From: Planctomycetota bacterium
Lineage (GTDB): Bacteria; Planctomycetota; Phycisphaerae; Phycisphaerales; SM1A02
Direction: 5' to 3'
Assembly (NCBI GenBank): GCA_017859745.1
Contig: JAFMML010000030.1
Coordinates: 1-40,096, forward strand
DNA: 40,096 nucleotides
A program made the translations under genes and the position numbers. Shown here piece after piece: positions 1 through 7,448 of this stretch. The notes under the pieces are model-generated. The model saw only the letters and a program-made list of their open reading frames with translations. It made no database searches and was not told the origin of the DNA. The stretch's first letter is position 1; every line of letters starts with the position of its first letter.

Positions 1-55
1 CGACGGCACCGTCGGTGGTGCAGACCTGACGATCCTGCTGGCCAACTGGGGCTGA
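1..55 (+). CDS. C-terminal end of a dockerin-repeat secreted protein (partial)
   Basis: Only the last 17 codons are inside the window, read from base 2 to a TGA at 53-55. They encode DGTVGGADLTILLANWG. This is the second half of a dockerin-type calcium-binding repeat (Asp-rich loop followed by a short helix ending LANWG), the usual C-terminus of many secreted planctomycete proteins. A nearly identical LANWG repeat is found in the small protein at 8817-9101. Nothing can be said about the body of the protein. Start and length are outside the window. Confidence 0.75.
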   Translation, partial: DGTVGGADLTILLANWG

Positions 56-184
56 GTCGAGGCCCGGATCCCTCGCCGTCGCCGACGCGACGACGACCGA
101 AGCCCCGTGGCCGTCGAGGTCGGGTCGCCCGAGGGCGGTGTTCCCCGAACGGCGACCGTCGTCTCGATTCGAGCGTCGCGAAGA

Positions 185-2023
185 TCAGTTCATCCCGGCG
201 AGTTGCCGCACCGTCGCCATGAACGTCCGCTTCAGGTGGGCATGGGTCGCGTAGACGAGGCTCGCCCAGAGACCCGCCGAGATCAGCGAACCCACGGCGA
301 GCGCCACGCGGGCCGCACCGGGATCTCCGATCGAGGCCGGCATCGCCGACGCGGGGAACACCGCGGCGACCACGAGGTTGCCCGGCGCCAACGCCGCCAT
401 CGCCGCACCGACGACGGGAATGCTGCGACCGGCCCCCGCCCCGCAGAGCCCAAGCACGCCGGCGATCACGATCAGGATCCCGACCGCACCGACGACCGCA
501 CCGATGCTCCCGCGACTCTTGATCGACCACTGCAGGCCGACCATCACCGCGAAGCCGACGAAGCCCGTCAGCACCACCGCCAGTTCGAGCGCCGCCTCGG
601 GCAGCACCAGGGGAACCGTCACCGCACCGACTCCGACCGCGTCGCTGACGGTGACCTCGACATCGCCGCCGAAGCCGCCCGTGGCCACGTAGAGCGACGC
701 GAGTCCCAGCGTCGCCACGGGAACGAGCATCATCGGTAGCAGGATCTGCACCAGCCCCTGCAACTTGCCCGCGAGATAGGGTCCGGGTTGGATCGGCGTC
801 GTCAGGATGATGTCGAGACTTCCGTCCTCCCGCTCCCGACTCACCGAGGTCGCGGCCAGATTCAGGGCGGTCAACACGATCACGAACACCTCCGCTCCCA
901 CCGCGGCCACCAGCGCCAGGCGCAGTCCGTACGTGTCGATGGTTCCCTGTCGGTGCAGCAGCAGAAGCAGCAACGCCGCGGCGATCCCCACCAGCGCGAA
1001 GGCGAATCGACCGAAGAGCCCCCCCACGGTCAGGCCCCGCAACGTCCGCTCACGCCAGGCGACGGGGTTGGCCCCGATCCGACGTCGGCTCCGCAGCGCC
1101 TCGACCGGCCGACCCAGCCAGCTGCCGCGTCGCCGCGATCGCAGCGGTCGCTCCCCGATGGCCCGAACCCGCAGCGATCCGAAGATCGCCAACGCCGTGC
1201 TCGAGAGGACGCCGAGCCAGATGAAGCAGGCGGTCGGAGAACCCAGCCACAGCCTTCCCAGCAGTCCACCGGGGGCGGTCGCGGGATCCCAGGCCTCGTA
1301 GCGGTTGCTCAGCAGCTCCGCCTCGAGCGCGAGGAACGGGTTGAGCGGTGTCAGGACCGTGGTCCGCATGGTCGTGCTGCCAACCGCCACCGGCTGCCGA
1401 AGCCAGAGATCGCCCGCGTAGGTCAGGGCGAGGACCATCATCACCGTGACGTAGAAGACCAGCACCGCCCGCCGGCCGGCGGTTCGAGTGACCGCCAGGG
1501 TGACCGCAACCGCAGCGACCGCGAGGGCGCTGACGGCGGCGATCGCGTAGCTCGCGGCGATGCTTGCACCGGGCACGCCGCCGAAGGCCTGCGTGAAGAC
1601 GAAGAGCGGCAGCGTCGAGACGAGCAGCGCCAGGACGAAGAACAGGCGTCCGAACAGGTTGCCCAGCACGATCTGCAGCGGCCGCAGGGGCGTCGTCAGC
1701 AGGATGTCCCAGGTGCGGGGACTGGCCTCCTGAGCGATGGCCCCGGCCATGAAGATCGGGGTCAACAGGCAGATCAGCGCCACCTGGCCGAAGCTCACCA
1801 GCGTGAACGCCGACGCGGCCCGCTGGGCGAGTTCTCGCAGGGAGGTGCTGGGACCCAGAAGGGCCAGGAGCAGAAGCACCATCATGGCGGCGAGGTATCC
1901 CGACCGCAGGTAGAGGTGCCTCAGGCGGCGGCTTCCCCCCTCGACCAGACGAATCGCCACCGGGTTGAGCGGCAGGAGGCGAAGCAGTCGATCAAGCGCA
2001 GCGGGCATGTCGGCGGAGTCCAC
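185..2023 (-). CDS. ABC-2 type transporter permease, internally duplicated
   Basis: A 612-residue polytopic inner-membrane protein of the ABC-2 permease type. Two homologous halves are visible. Each begins with an NPVA-R motif (residues ~20 and ~320), passes a hydrophobic helix, then has an acidic segment followed by WDILLTTPLRP (first half) or LDIILTTPIQP (second half), the coupling-helix-like signature of bacterial ABC-2 exporters, and then three to four further hydrophobic segments. About 12 membrane spans are expected. The start is GTG at 2023; an ATG six codons in (2008) is a credible alternative, and neither has a clear Shine-Dalgarno. No ATP-binding subunit is adjacent: the gene upstream is divergent RNase Y and the one downstream is on the other strand, so the ATPase must be elsewhere. 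The substrate is unknown. Confidence 0.85.
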   Translation of the reverse strand: MDSADMPAALDRLLRLLPLNPVAIRLVEGGSRRLRHLYLRSGYLAAMMVLLLLALLGPSTSLRELAQRAASAFTLVSFGQVALICLLTPIFMAGAIAQEASPRTWDILLTTPLRPLQIVLGNLFGRLFFVLALLVSTLPLFVFTQAFGGVPGASIAASYAIAAVSALAVAAVAVTLAVTRTAGRRAVLVFYVTVMMVLALTYAGDLWLRQPVAVGSTTMRTTVLTPLNPFLALEAELLSNRYEAWDPATAPGGLLGRLWLGSPTACFIWLGVLSSTALAIFGSLRVRAIGERPLRSRRRGSWLGRPVEALRSRRRIGANPVAWRERTLRGLTVGGLFGRFAFALVGIAAALLLLLLHRQGTIDTYGLRLALVAAVGAEVFVIVLTALNLAATSVSREREDGSLDIILTTPIQPGPYLAGKLQGLVQILLPMMLVPVATLGLASLYVATGGFGGDVEVTVSDAVGVGAVTVPLVLPEAALELAVVLTGFVGFAVMVGLQWSIKSRGSIGAVVGAVGILIVIAGVLGLCGAGAGRSIPVVGAAMAALAPGNLVVAAVFPASAMPASIGDPGAARVALAVGSLISAGLWASLVYATHAHLKRTFMATVRQLAGMN

Positions 2024-2097
2024 GATGCGTGATGCAAATGCCTTCTGGAAAGAAGCTTGCGACAGTCCAGGTGGCTCCCGGCAGGTCGCGTGAATCC

Positions 2098-2125
2098 TTG
2101 ACAGGCACCCCGCAGCGGCAATACT
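2098..2125 (+). promoter_or_regulatory. Sigma70-like promoter for rny
   Basis: A perfect -35 TTGACA at 2098-2103 is followed after 16 bp by AATACT at 2120-2125. Transcription would start near 2132, giving RNase Y mRNA a leader of about 445 nt that begins with two hairpins. Confidence 0.5.
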
Positions 2126-2566
2126 ACCGATGCTTCACCCGACCCGGAGGTCGGGCTTGACGGACTGCCCGCCGAAGGAGCGGGCCGATCACCGATATCG
2201 CCGCATCTCGCGGCCCCGAGACCTGCCACATGGCCACGCGCTCGTACGAACGCGGAAGTCGGCATCGGGCTCGGAGATAGATTTCTTTCGATTGCAGCGC
2301 GTGTCTTGAGTTTCCAATCCCATGAACCGCATCTCCTTGCACGATCCGAACCGCTCCTCCGCGAACATCGGATCGGATGGGGATGGGCCGTCGTCGTTCG
2401 AGTCTCGAGTCTCGCCGACGCCCGGAGTCCCGGATCGGAGGGGATCCGCCCCGTCCGAACCACACGCCTGATTCGCTGATCGGTCCGAACCTCCTTCGCT
2501 CGGCGAACGCGCTTCTCCACGCGTTCGTGAATCGATCGCTCAGCCGCACGCCGGCTGGGCCTTGCG

Positions 2567-2572
2567 AGGAGG
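2567..2572 (+). promoter_or_regulatory. Strong Shine-Dalgarno fixing the GTG start of rny
   Basis: AGGAGG at 2567-2572 sits 6 nt before the GTG at 2579. It is the best ribosome site in the window and decides the start codon. Confidence 0.85.
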
Positions 2573-2578
2573 TTTGAC

Positions 2579-4132
2579 GTGCCCCCCATCGAACTCGTCG
2601 TCACCGGACTCGTCGCCCTGCTGGTGGGCGCCGCCATCGCCGCCGCCATCCTCGCGCCCCGGCGACGACAGGCCGCCGCCGATGCCGAGCGAATCGTCCG
2701 CGACGCTCGCGCCGAAGCGGACTCCCTGACCAAGTCGGCGGCGCTCGAGGCCGAGCGCAAGGCCGCCGAACGCCGGGACGCCTTCGACAAGGAGGTGGCG
2801 GAGACCCTTGCGGAGATCAAGCAGAGCCAGAACCGTCTCGCCAAGCGCGAGGACAACCTCGATCGGAAGATGGAGGACCTCGGCGTGCGGGAACAGGGAC
2901 TCGACGCGCGTGCGCGGGAACTCGACAACCGCGATCGAGGGCTCGACGAGCGGGAGTCCGCCATCGACGGCCTGCGGGACGATCTCTCACGGCGCCTGTC
3001 CGAGGTCGCGAAGATGACGACCGAGGAGGCTCGCGAGGCGTTCATGGCCGAAGTGCGGGTCGAGGCCGAGCACGACGCCGCCGCCCTGACCCGCGAGGTC
3101 ATCGAGGAGGCCGAGCAGAAGGCCCTCGAGCGATCCCGCGAGATCACCCTGCAGGCGATCCAGCGCTTCGCCGCCGAGCACGTCGCCGACAGCACCGTCC
3201 GCTCGATCAAGATCCCCTCCGACGACATGAAGGGCCGGATCATCGGCCGCGAAGGACGCAACATTCGAGCGATCGAGAAGGCCACGGGCGCGGACATCCT
3301 CGTCGACGACACGCCCGGCGTGATCAGCGTCTCCTGCTTCGACCGCGTTCGTCAGGCGATCGCCGCGGAGAGTCTCCAGAAGCTCGTGGCCGACGGCCGG
3401 GTGCATCCCTCCCGCATCGAGGAGATCGTCGAGCAGACCAGGCGCGACATCTCCGAGCGGATCGTCAAGCACGGCAACGAGGCGGTGCTCGAGGCCAACA
3501 TCCGCGGCCTGAATCCCAAGATCGTCGAGGCGATGGGCAAGCTCCACTTCCGCACGAGCTACGGACAGAACGTGCTTCGCCACTCGATGGAGGTGGCGTA
3601 TCTCAGTCAGATCATCGCCGACCAGCTCGGTCTCGACGGACAGATTGCGCGGCGCTGCGGCTTCCTCCACGACATCGGCAAGGCGATGGACCACGAGATG
3701 GAGGGCGGCCATCCGGCGATCGGCATGGAGTTCGCCCGCAAGCACGGCGAGAAGTCCGAAGCGGTGCTCAACGCCATCGGAGGCCACCACGGCGACATCG
3801 CCGCGACGACGCCGTACACGCCGATCGTGATGGCCGCCGACGCGGTCTCCGGCGCCCGGCCGGGAGCCCGCCGCGAGTCGATGGAGCTCTACATCAAGCG
3901 CCTCGAGCAGCTCGAAGGCATCGCCATGGAGCAACCGTTCGTCGACGAGGCCCATGCGATCCAGGCGGGCCGCGAGGTGCGGGTCATCGTCGATGCGAAG
4001 AAGGCCGACGACGTCCAGACCTTCGCGATCGCCACCGCGATCGCCAAGCGGGTCGAGGAGGAGATGACCTTCCCCGGCGAGATCAAGGTGACGGTGCTCC
4101 GCGAGGTGCGGGCCGAGGCGACGGCCCGCTGA
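2579..4132 (+). CDS. rny: Ribonuclease Y
   Basis: 517 residues, the usual length of the RNase Y family, a membrane-anchored endoribonuclease that starts bulk mRNA decay. An N-terminal membrane helix (residues ~5-25) is followed by a long charged coiled coil (~30-190), a KH RNA-binding domain with the GxxG loop in GRIIGREGRNIR (~217-230), and an HD phosphodiesterase domain with His335 (LRHSMEVA) and the metal-binding pair His364-Asp365 in FLHDIGKAMDHE. The C-terminal domain is complete. The GTG start is fixed by AGGAGG six bases upstream. The gene stands alone behind a promoter at 2098-2125, with a leader of about 445 nt that could allow autoregulation (inference). Its stop codon lies inside an inverted repeat shared with the convergent thioesterase gene. 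Confidence 0.96.
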   Translation: MPPIELVVTGLVALLVGAAIAAAILAPRRRQAAADAERIVRDARAEADSLTKSAALEAERKAAERRDAFDKEVAETLAEIKQSQNRLAKREDNLDRKMEDLGVREQGLDARARELDNRDRGLDERESAIDGLRDDLSRRLSEVAKMTTEEAREAFMAEVRVEAEHDAAALTREVIEEAEQKALERSREITLQAIQRFAAEHVADSTVRSIKIPSDDMKGRIIGREGRNIRAIEKATGADILVDDTPGVISVSCFDRVRQAIAAESLQKLVADGRVHPSRIEEIVEQTRRDISERIVKHGNEAVLEANIRGLNPKIVEAMGKLHFRTSYGQNVLRHSMEVAYLSQIIADQLGLDGQIARRCGFLHDIGKAMDHEMEGGHPAIGMEFARKHGEKSEAVLNAIGGHHGDIAATTPYTPIVMAADAVSGARPGARRESMELYIKRLEQLEGIAMEQPFVDEAHAIQAGREVRVIVDAKKADDVQTFAIATAIAKRVEEEMTFPGEIKVTVLREVRAEATAR

Positions 4133-4187
4133 GGTCGTCTTCGGCGTCGTTGGTGGGGTCCTTCGCTCCGGGGCGAAGCCGACCTCA
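4130..4187. terminator. Inverted repeat carrying both convergent stop codons
   Basis: Arms TGAGGTCG (4130-4137) and CGACCTCA (4180-4187) are perfect inverted copies, and each contains the TGA stop of one of the two convergent genes. Inside lies a second hairpin CTTCGC / GCGAAG (4161-4178). It is a plausible two-way terminator without a U-tract. Confidence 0.45.
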
Positions 4188-4583
4188 ATCCGACGGGTTC
4201 GTCAGACTTGCCGGCAGCGGCCGGGCCCGACCCTCCCGATCGATGCATGCGAGCGTGGTCTCCGCGGTCGCAAGCACCTCGTCGCCGAGACGAAGCTCGT
4301 ACTCGTGCTCGATCTTGACGTGCCCGAGGCTCGCGACGCGGGTCTCGAGCGCAAGCAGGTCGTCGTAGCGGGCCGGTCGCTTGTAGCGGATCGACAGCTT
4401 GACGACCGCAAGCAGCACGCCCGCCGCCTCGAGATCGCGGTAGTTGCCGCCGGAGGATCGAAGCAGCTCCGTCCGGCCCATCTCGAACCACGGCGCATAC
4501 GCGGAGTGGTGTGCGACGCCCATGGGATCGCACTCGGCATAACGAACGCGGATCTCGATCGTGCCCGACTCGCCGGCCTTCAT
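4185..4583 (-). CDS. Acyl-CoA thioesterase, 4HBT (YbgC/FadM-like) hotdog fold
   Basis: 132 residues, typical for single-domain hotdog thioesterases that hydrolyse acyl-CoA esters in the cytoplasm. The family signature is near the N-terminus: RYAECDPMGVAHHSAYAPWF, with the catalytic Asp about residue 20, then the helix FEMGRTELLRSSG. Further conserved parts are the SIRYKRPARYDDLL strand and the FadM/YbgC-type ending around AETTLACIDREGRARPLP. The ATG at 4583 is the only sensible start before this motif. It has no Shine-Dalgarno but a TACCGT box lies 7 nt upstream, compatible with a leaderless message. The exact acyl substrate cannot be told; the neighbours do not point to a pathway. Confidence 0.85.
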   Translation of the reverse strand: MKAGESGTIEIRVRYAECDPMGVAHHSAYAPWFEMGRTELLRSSGGNYRDLEAAGVLLAVVKLSIRYKRPARYDDLLALETRVASLGHVKIEHEYELRLGDEVLATAETTLACIDREGRARPLPASLTNPSD

Positions 4584-4590
4584 GGGGAGG

Positions 4591-4596
4591 ACGGTA
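4591..4596 (-). promoter_or_regulatory. Candidate -10 box close to the thioesterase ATG
   Basis: On the minus strand TACCGT lies 7 nt before the ATG at 4583, and no Shine-Dalgarno is present. Transcription would start at or next to the start codon. Confidence 0.3.
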
Positions 4597-4696
4597 GTCG
4601 ACTCCGAACGTGTCCGGGAAGGCGGCTTCGCGCAGAAGGAAGGGAGAGGACGCCGAGGCGCCCTCTCCCCATTCGTCGGGGGACCGCCGTGCGGAC

Positions 4697-5341
4697 TCAG
4701 GAGCCGGCCTTCGCCTTGACGCCCTCGAGGCCGACCACCACTACGACCTTGTCGCCGAGCGATCCGCTCTCGACGCCGTAGCTCATCCCGAACTCGCTGC
4801 GCTTGATCGTGAAGGCCGCCTCGAAGCCGATCCGCATGCCACGACCCTTGTCCGCGGCCCCGGTGAACTCGACCATCGCGGAGACGGGCTTCGTCGTGCC
4901 GAGCAGCGTCAGGTCGCCGTCGACCTTCCACATGCCGTTGCCTGCGGGGCTCGCCTTGGTGCTCTTGAAGGCCATCTCCGGAAACTCCGTCGCGTTGAAG
5001 AAGTCCGGGCTCAACAGATGCTTGTCGAGGTTGTCGTTGCCGCTGTGAACGCCCGCGATGGGGATCTGGATGTCGAAGTCGAGCGTCCCGGTGGGACCCG
5101 GCGTGTAGTTCATCGATCCCTTCACGTCGTCGAAACGGCCCCAGAACATGCCTGCTCCGAGATGCTGGACCTTGAAGTGGGCGTTGGAGTGGACGCCGTC
5201 GACGGTGTAGGCACCCGATGCTTCAGTGGCGGTGATCGGCACTTCCGAGCCGGCTTGTCGCGGCGCAAGAGCCAGCGCCGCAGCAGGCATCGCGACGGCC
5301 AGGGCGAGGAGAAGTCCATTGCGAGTGTTCGGTCTGATCAT
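4697..5341 (-). CDS. YceI family periplasmic protein (copy 1)
   Basis: 214 residues: a signal peptide (hydrophobic stretch LLLALAVAMPAAALALA, residues ~10-26) and one YceI domain, a lipocalin-like barrel that in studied members binds polyisoprenoid lipids. Family features are YTVDGVHSNAHFKVQHLG at the start of the barrel, FWGRFDDVKGSM, the HSGNDNLDKHLLSPDFFN region, FPEMAFKST, and the closing IKRSEFGMSYG. The ATG at 5341 is preceded by GGAG at about 9 nt and begins the signal peptide. A second YceI protein (6523-7146) shares even the signal-peptide motif PAAALALAPR, so the pair arose by duplication. The two are separated by a membrane protein on the same strand. The ligand is unknown. Confidence 0.9.
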   Translation of the reverse strand: MIRPNTRNGLLLALAVAMPAAALALAPRQAGSEVPITATEASGAYTVDGVHSNAHFKVQHLGAGMFWGRFDDVKGSMNYTPGPTGTLDFDIQIPIAGVHSGNDNLDKHLLSPDFFNATEFPEMAFKSTKASPAGNGMWKVDGDLTLLGTTKPVSAMVEFTGAADKGRGMRIGFEAAFTIKRSEFGMSYGVESGSLGDKVVVVVGLEGVKAKAGS

Positions 5342-5518
5342 GTCGGTCTCCGTGAAGGACGGTGATGAACGCGGCGAGGCGGCTTCCGGTGCCGCGGGTG
5401 GGTACTCGAACGTGGCCGATCGCGGATTCGGCGGACGGGCGGCTCCGGATCCAGCCGACGCGGCGCTCGGCGACCCCGGCGGGCAACGGTCGTCGACCTT
5501 CAAGAGTCGACCGGGTCG

Positions 5519-6445
5519 TCAGTACCCGTAGTCGTAGTCGTACTCCGAGCCGTCGTCTCCGTCGCCGGAGTCGAACACGCCACTCTCGACGACCGCGGTC
5601 CCCGAGGCGACGCCCACGACCGCCAGCACGATGGCGAGGCGTAGCAGTGAACGGAATCGGAATCGTCGCGGCAGCGGAGTCCGCATCGCCACCGGCGCCA
5701 CCGCCAGGGCGAGGAAGCTCCAACCGGGAATGCCGACCAGGTCGTAGGCCCATCCGACGATGGCGGCGCTTGCCAGCACCGTCGAGAGCGTCGCGAGACC
5801 CGCAAAGCCGAGATCGCGTCGTCCGCGGATCGCCAGCACTCCCGCGGCCATCGACAGTGCCGCCATCGCACCGAGCGGAATGGCCAGCTTCGCGAACCCC
5901 GAGACGAGCACGACGCCCGAGAGTCCCGACCCGGCCAACCAGAACGCGACCCCATCGGCCCACCCGGCTCCCGGCAAGGCGGGGTCGTCGTCGTCCGATC
6001 GACGCACGCTCGGCCACGTCAGGCACCAGGCCGACCCAGCGACCACCAGCAGCACGACCGCACGATCGGCGGTCTCGTCGAAGCCAGGTGGCCTCAGCAT
6101 CAGGACCGTCGCGATGCCGCAGAGCAGTGCAAGCAGCGTTCCGACGATCGCCGCGGGCAGTCTCGGTGCGAAGTGCCGGAGCAGCGAGGTCGCGACCGCC
6201 ACCCCCGCCGCGGCCCCGCCGACCACCCAGAGCCACTGCCACTTCTGACGCAACTCCCAGAGCTTGTCGCCCTCCTGCGCCCACAGCGCGAACGCGAAGG
6301 TGATGGCCGCCGCAACCGCCAAGCCCCATCCGCTGGGATTCCGGGGACTCTCTCGGCGCCAGAGACGCATGCCGATCGCAAGCGGCAGCAGACCCGCCGC
6401 CATCGGCAAGAGCACGCCCTCGAGCACGGCTTCTGCAGGACTCAT
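5519..6445 (-). CDS. Polytopic membrane protein of unknown function
   Basis: 308 residues with about eight to nine hydrophobic spans throughout. A short basic loop after the first span (RLWRRESPRNP) and an acidic loop in the middle (RRSDDDDPALPG, ~residue 150) are visible. The C-terminus is a soluble tail with a strikingly acidic, tyrosine-rich end (SGDGDDGSEYDYDYGY). I do not recognise the family. The ATG at 6445 has GGAG 9 nt upstream. It lies between two YceI genes in the same orientation with gaps of 77 and 177 bp, so it may share a transcript with the one at 6523-7146 and work in the same envelope process (inference). YceI genes are often next to cytochrome b561-type membrane genes, but this protein lacks the expected histidine pattern. 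Confidence 0.7.
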   Translation of the reverse strand: MSPAEAVLEGVLLPMAAGLLPLAIGMRLWRRESPRNPSGWGLAVAAAITFAFALWAQEGDKLWELRQKWQWLWVVGGAAAGVAVATSLLRHFAPRLPAAIVGTLLALLCGIATVLMLRPPGFDETADRAVVLLVVAGSAWCLTWPSVRRSDDDDPALPGAGWADGVAFWLAGSGLSGVVLVSGFAKLAIPLGAMAALSMAAGVLAIRGRRDLGFAGLATLSTVLASAAIVGWAYDLVGIPGWSFLALAVAPVAMRTPLPRRFRFRSLLRLAIVLAVVGVASGTAVVESGVFDSGDGDDGSEYDYDYGY

Positions 6446-6522
6446 CTCGGCGACTCCGAACGTTCAACCGGCCATGAGGCGAAGGACCTCGTCGATGTCC
6501 TTCGTGCCAAGTGCGGGCAGGT

Positions 6523-7146
6523 CTAGGACGCGAGACCTTCCAGGCCGACGATGATCTCGACGTCGTCGCCCAGACCACCCTCGTCGACCTGGTAGGACAT
6601 GCCGAAGTCGCTCCGGGTGACCGTGAACCGTGCCTCGAAGCCGATCAGCCGCTTGCCGTAGGGCTCGGAGTACCCGATCCACTCGACCATCGCGGTGATC
6701 GGCTTGGTGACGCCGAGCAACGTGATCTCGCCTTCGACCTTCCAGATGTTGCCTTCGACGGGCGTCGCGTTGGTGCTCTTGAAGGTCATCTCCGGGAACT
6801 CCTTCATGTTGAAGAAGTCCGGGCCCTTGAGATGATTGTCGAGCTTGCCGTCGCCGGAGTGGACGCTGCCGATCGGGATCCGGACGTCGAACTCGAGCGA
6901 ACCCGGAGAGACGGTCATGGTGCCCAGCACGTCGTCGAAGCGGCCCCAGAACCGGCTCGCGGCGAGATGCTCGACCCTGAACTGGCAACTCGAGTGCACA
7001 CGGTCGATCTTGTAGGTGCCGACGGCCTTCTCCGGGATCGGCGAGACCGAAGGTGCCGAGGATCGAGGCGCGAGGGCGAGGGCGGCCGCGGGCAGTGCGA
7101 TCGCGAGGGCGACCAGCATCGGGCGGCGAAGAACGGGTCGGGACAT
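6523..7146 (-). CDS. YceI family periplasmic protein (copy 2)
   Basis: 207 residues with a signal peptide (MLVALAIALPAAALALA, ~10-26) and a YceI barrel. The same landmarks as copy 1 appear: YKIDRVHSSCQFRVEHL, FWGRFDDVLGTM, VHSGDGKLDNHLKGPDFFNM, FPEMTFKST, TRSDFGMSYQ and an ending LGDDVEIIVGLEG. By eye roughly half of the positions match copy 1. A cysteine in HSSCQF is not in copy 1. The start ATG at 7146 has GGAG 9 nt upstream. It is the first gene of the minus-strand group 7146-4697. The role is presumably binding of an isoprenoid or similar amphiphile in the periplasm (family knowledge); no ligand can be assigned. Confidence 0.9.
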   Translation of the reverse strand: MSRPVLRRPMLVALAIALPAAALALAPRSSAPSVSPIPEKAVGTYKIDRVHSSCQFRVEHLAASRFWGRFDDVLGTMTVSPGSLEFDVRIPIGSVHSGDGKLDNHLKGPDFFNMKEFPEMTFKSTNATPVEGNIWKVEGEITLLGVTKPITAMVEWIGYSEPYGKRLIGFEARFTVTRSDFGMSYQVDEGGLGDDVEIIVGLEGLAS

Positions 7147-7448
7147 GTCTGACTCCAGGCGAGGAACGGGTCGGGGTGCCGGGCGTCGCCTCCGATCGAC
7201 GAACACCGGCACCGACCGATTATGGCGGAACCGTAGCCATCGGGGCGGATCGCCGTCGCCGGAGACTTCGGAAGCTCGCGAACTCTCGCCCGGGCCACGC
7301 GTGGGCGCGAGCCCGTCCTCGACTCCTCCCCGACATTCGCCTTCGAGCCGCGTGCCGACACCATGAGCGGCACCCACCTGCGAACCCGCGTCGAACGCGG
7401 TCCGCGGCACACGGCCTCGCGGATCCGTCGCACGAGCTCGGTGCCGCC
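7147..7448. other. Intergenic region, no supported gene
   Basis: About 300 bp between the glycosyltransferase stop and the YceI start, both on the minus strand. A CATAAT hexamer facing the YceI gene is at 7219-7224 (minus strand), about 70 bp before its start, with no matching -35. Nothing else stands out. Confidence 0.4.

Larger units (their letters stand above)
2024..2578. other. Long intergenic region and probable rny leader, no supported gene
   Basis: 555 bp between the divergent permease and RNase Y genes. It holds one good sigma70-like promoter facing rny (2098-2125). Two compact hairpins lie just after the expected transcription start: 2138-2155 (CCCGACC, loop CGGA, GGTCGGG) and 2167-2185 (GCCCGC, 7-nt loop, GCGGGC). 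A less GC-rich patch lies at about 2270-2345. Short open frames exist (for example ATG 2322 to TGA 2471) but have no ribosome site or recognisable product. I see no known riboswitch or structured RNA family. Confidence 0.5.

Noticed and set aside
2322-2471. Small open frame (49 codons) in the rny leader
   Set aside because: No ribosome site, no hydrophobic or conserved pattern; indistinguishable from chance.
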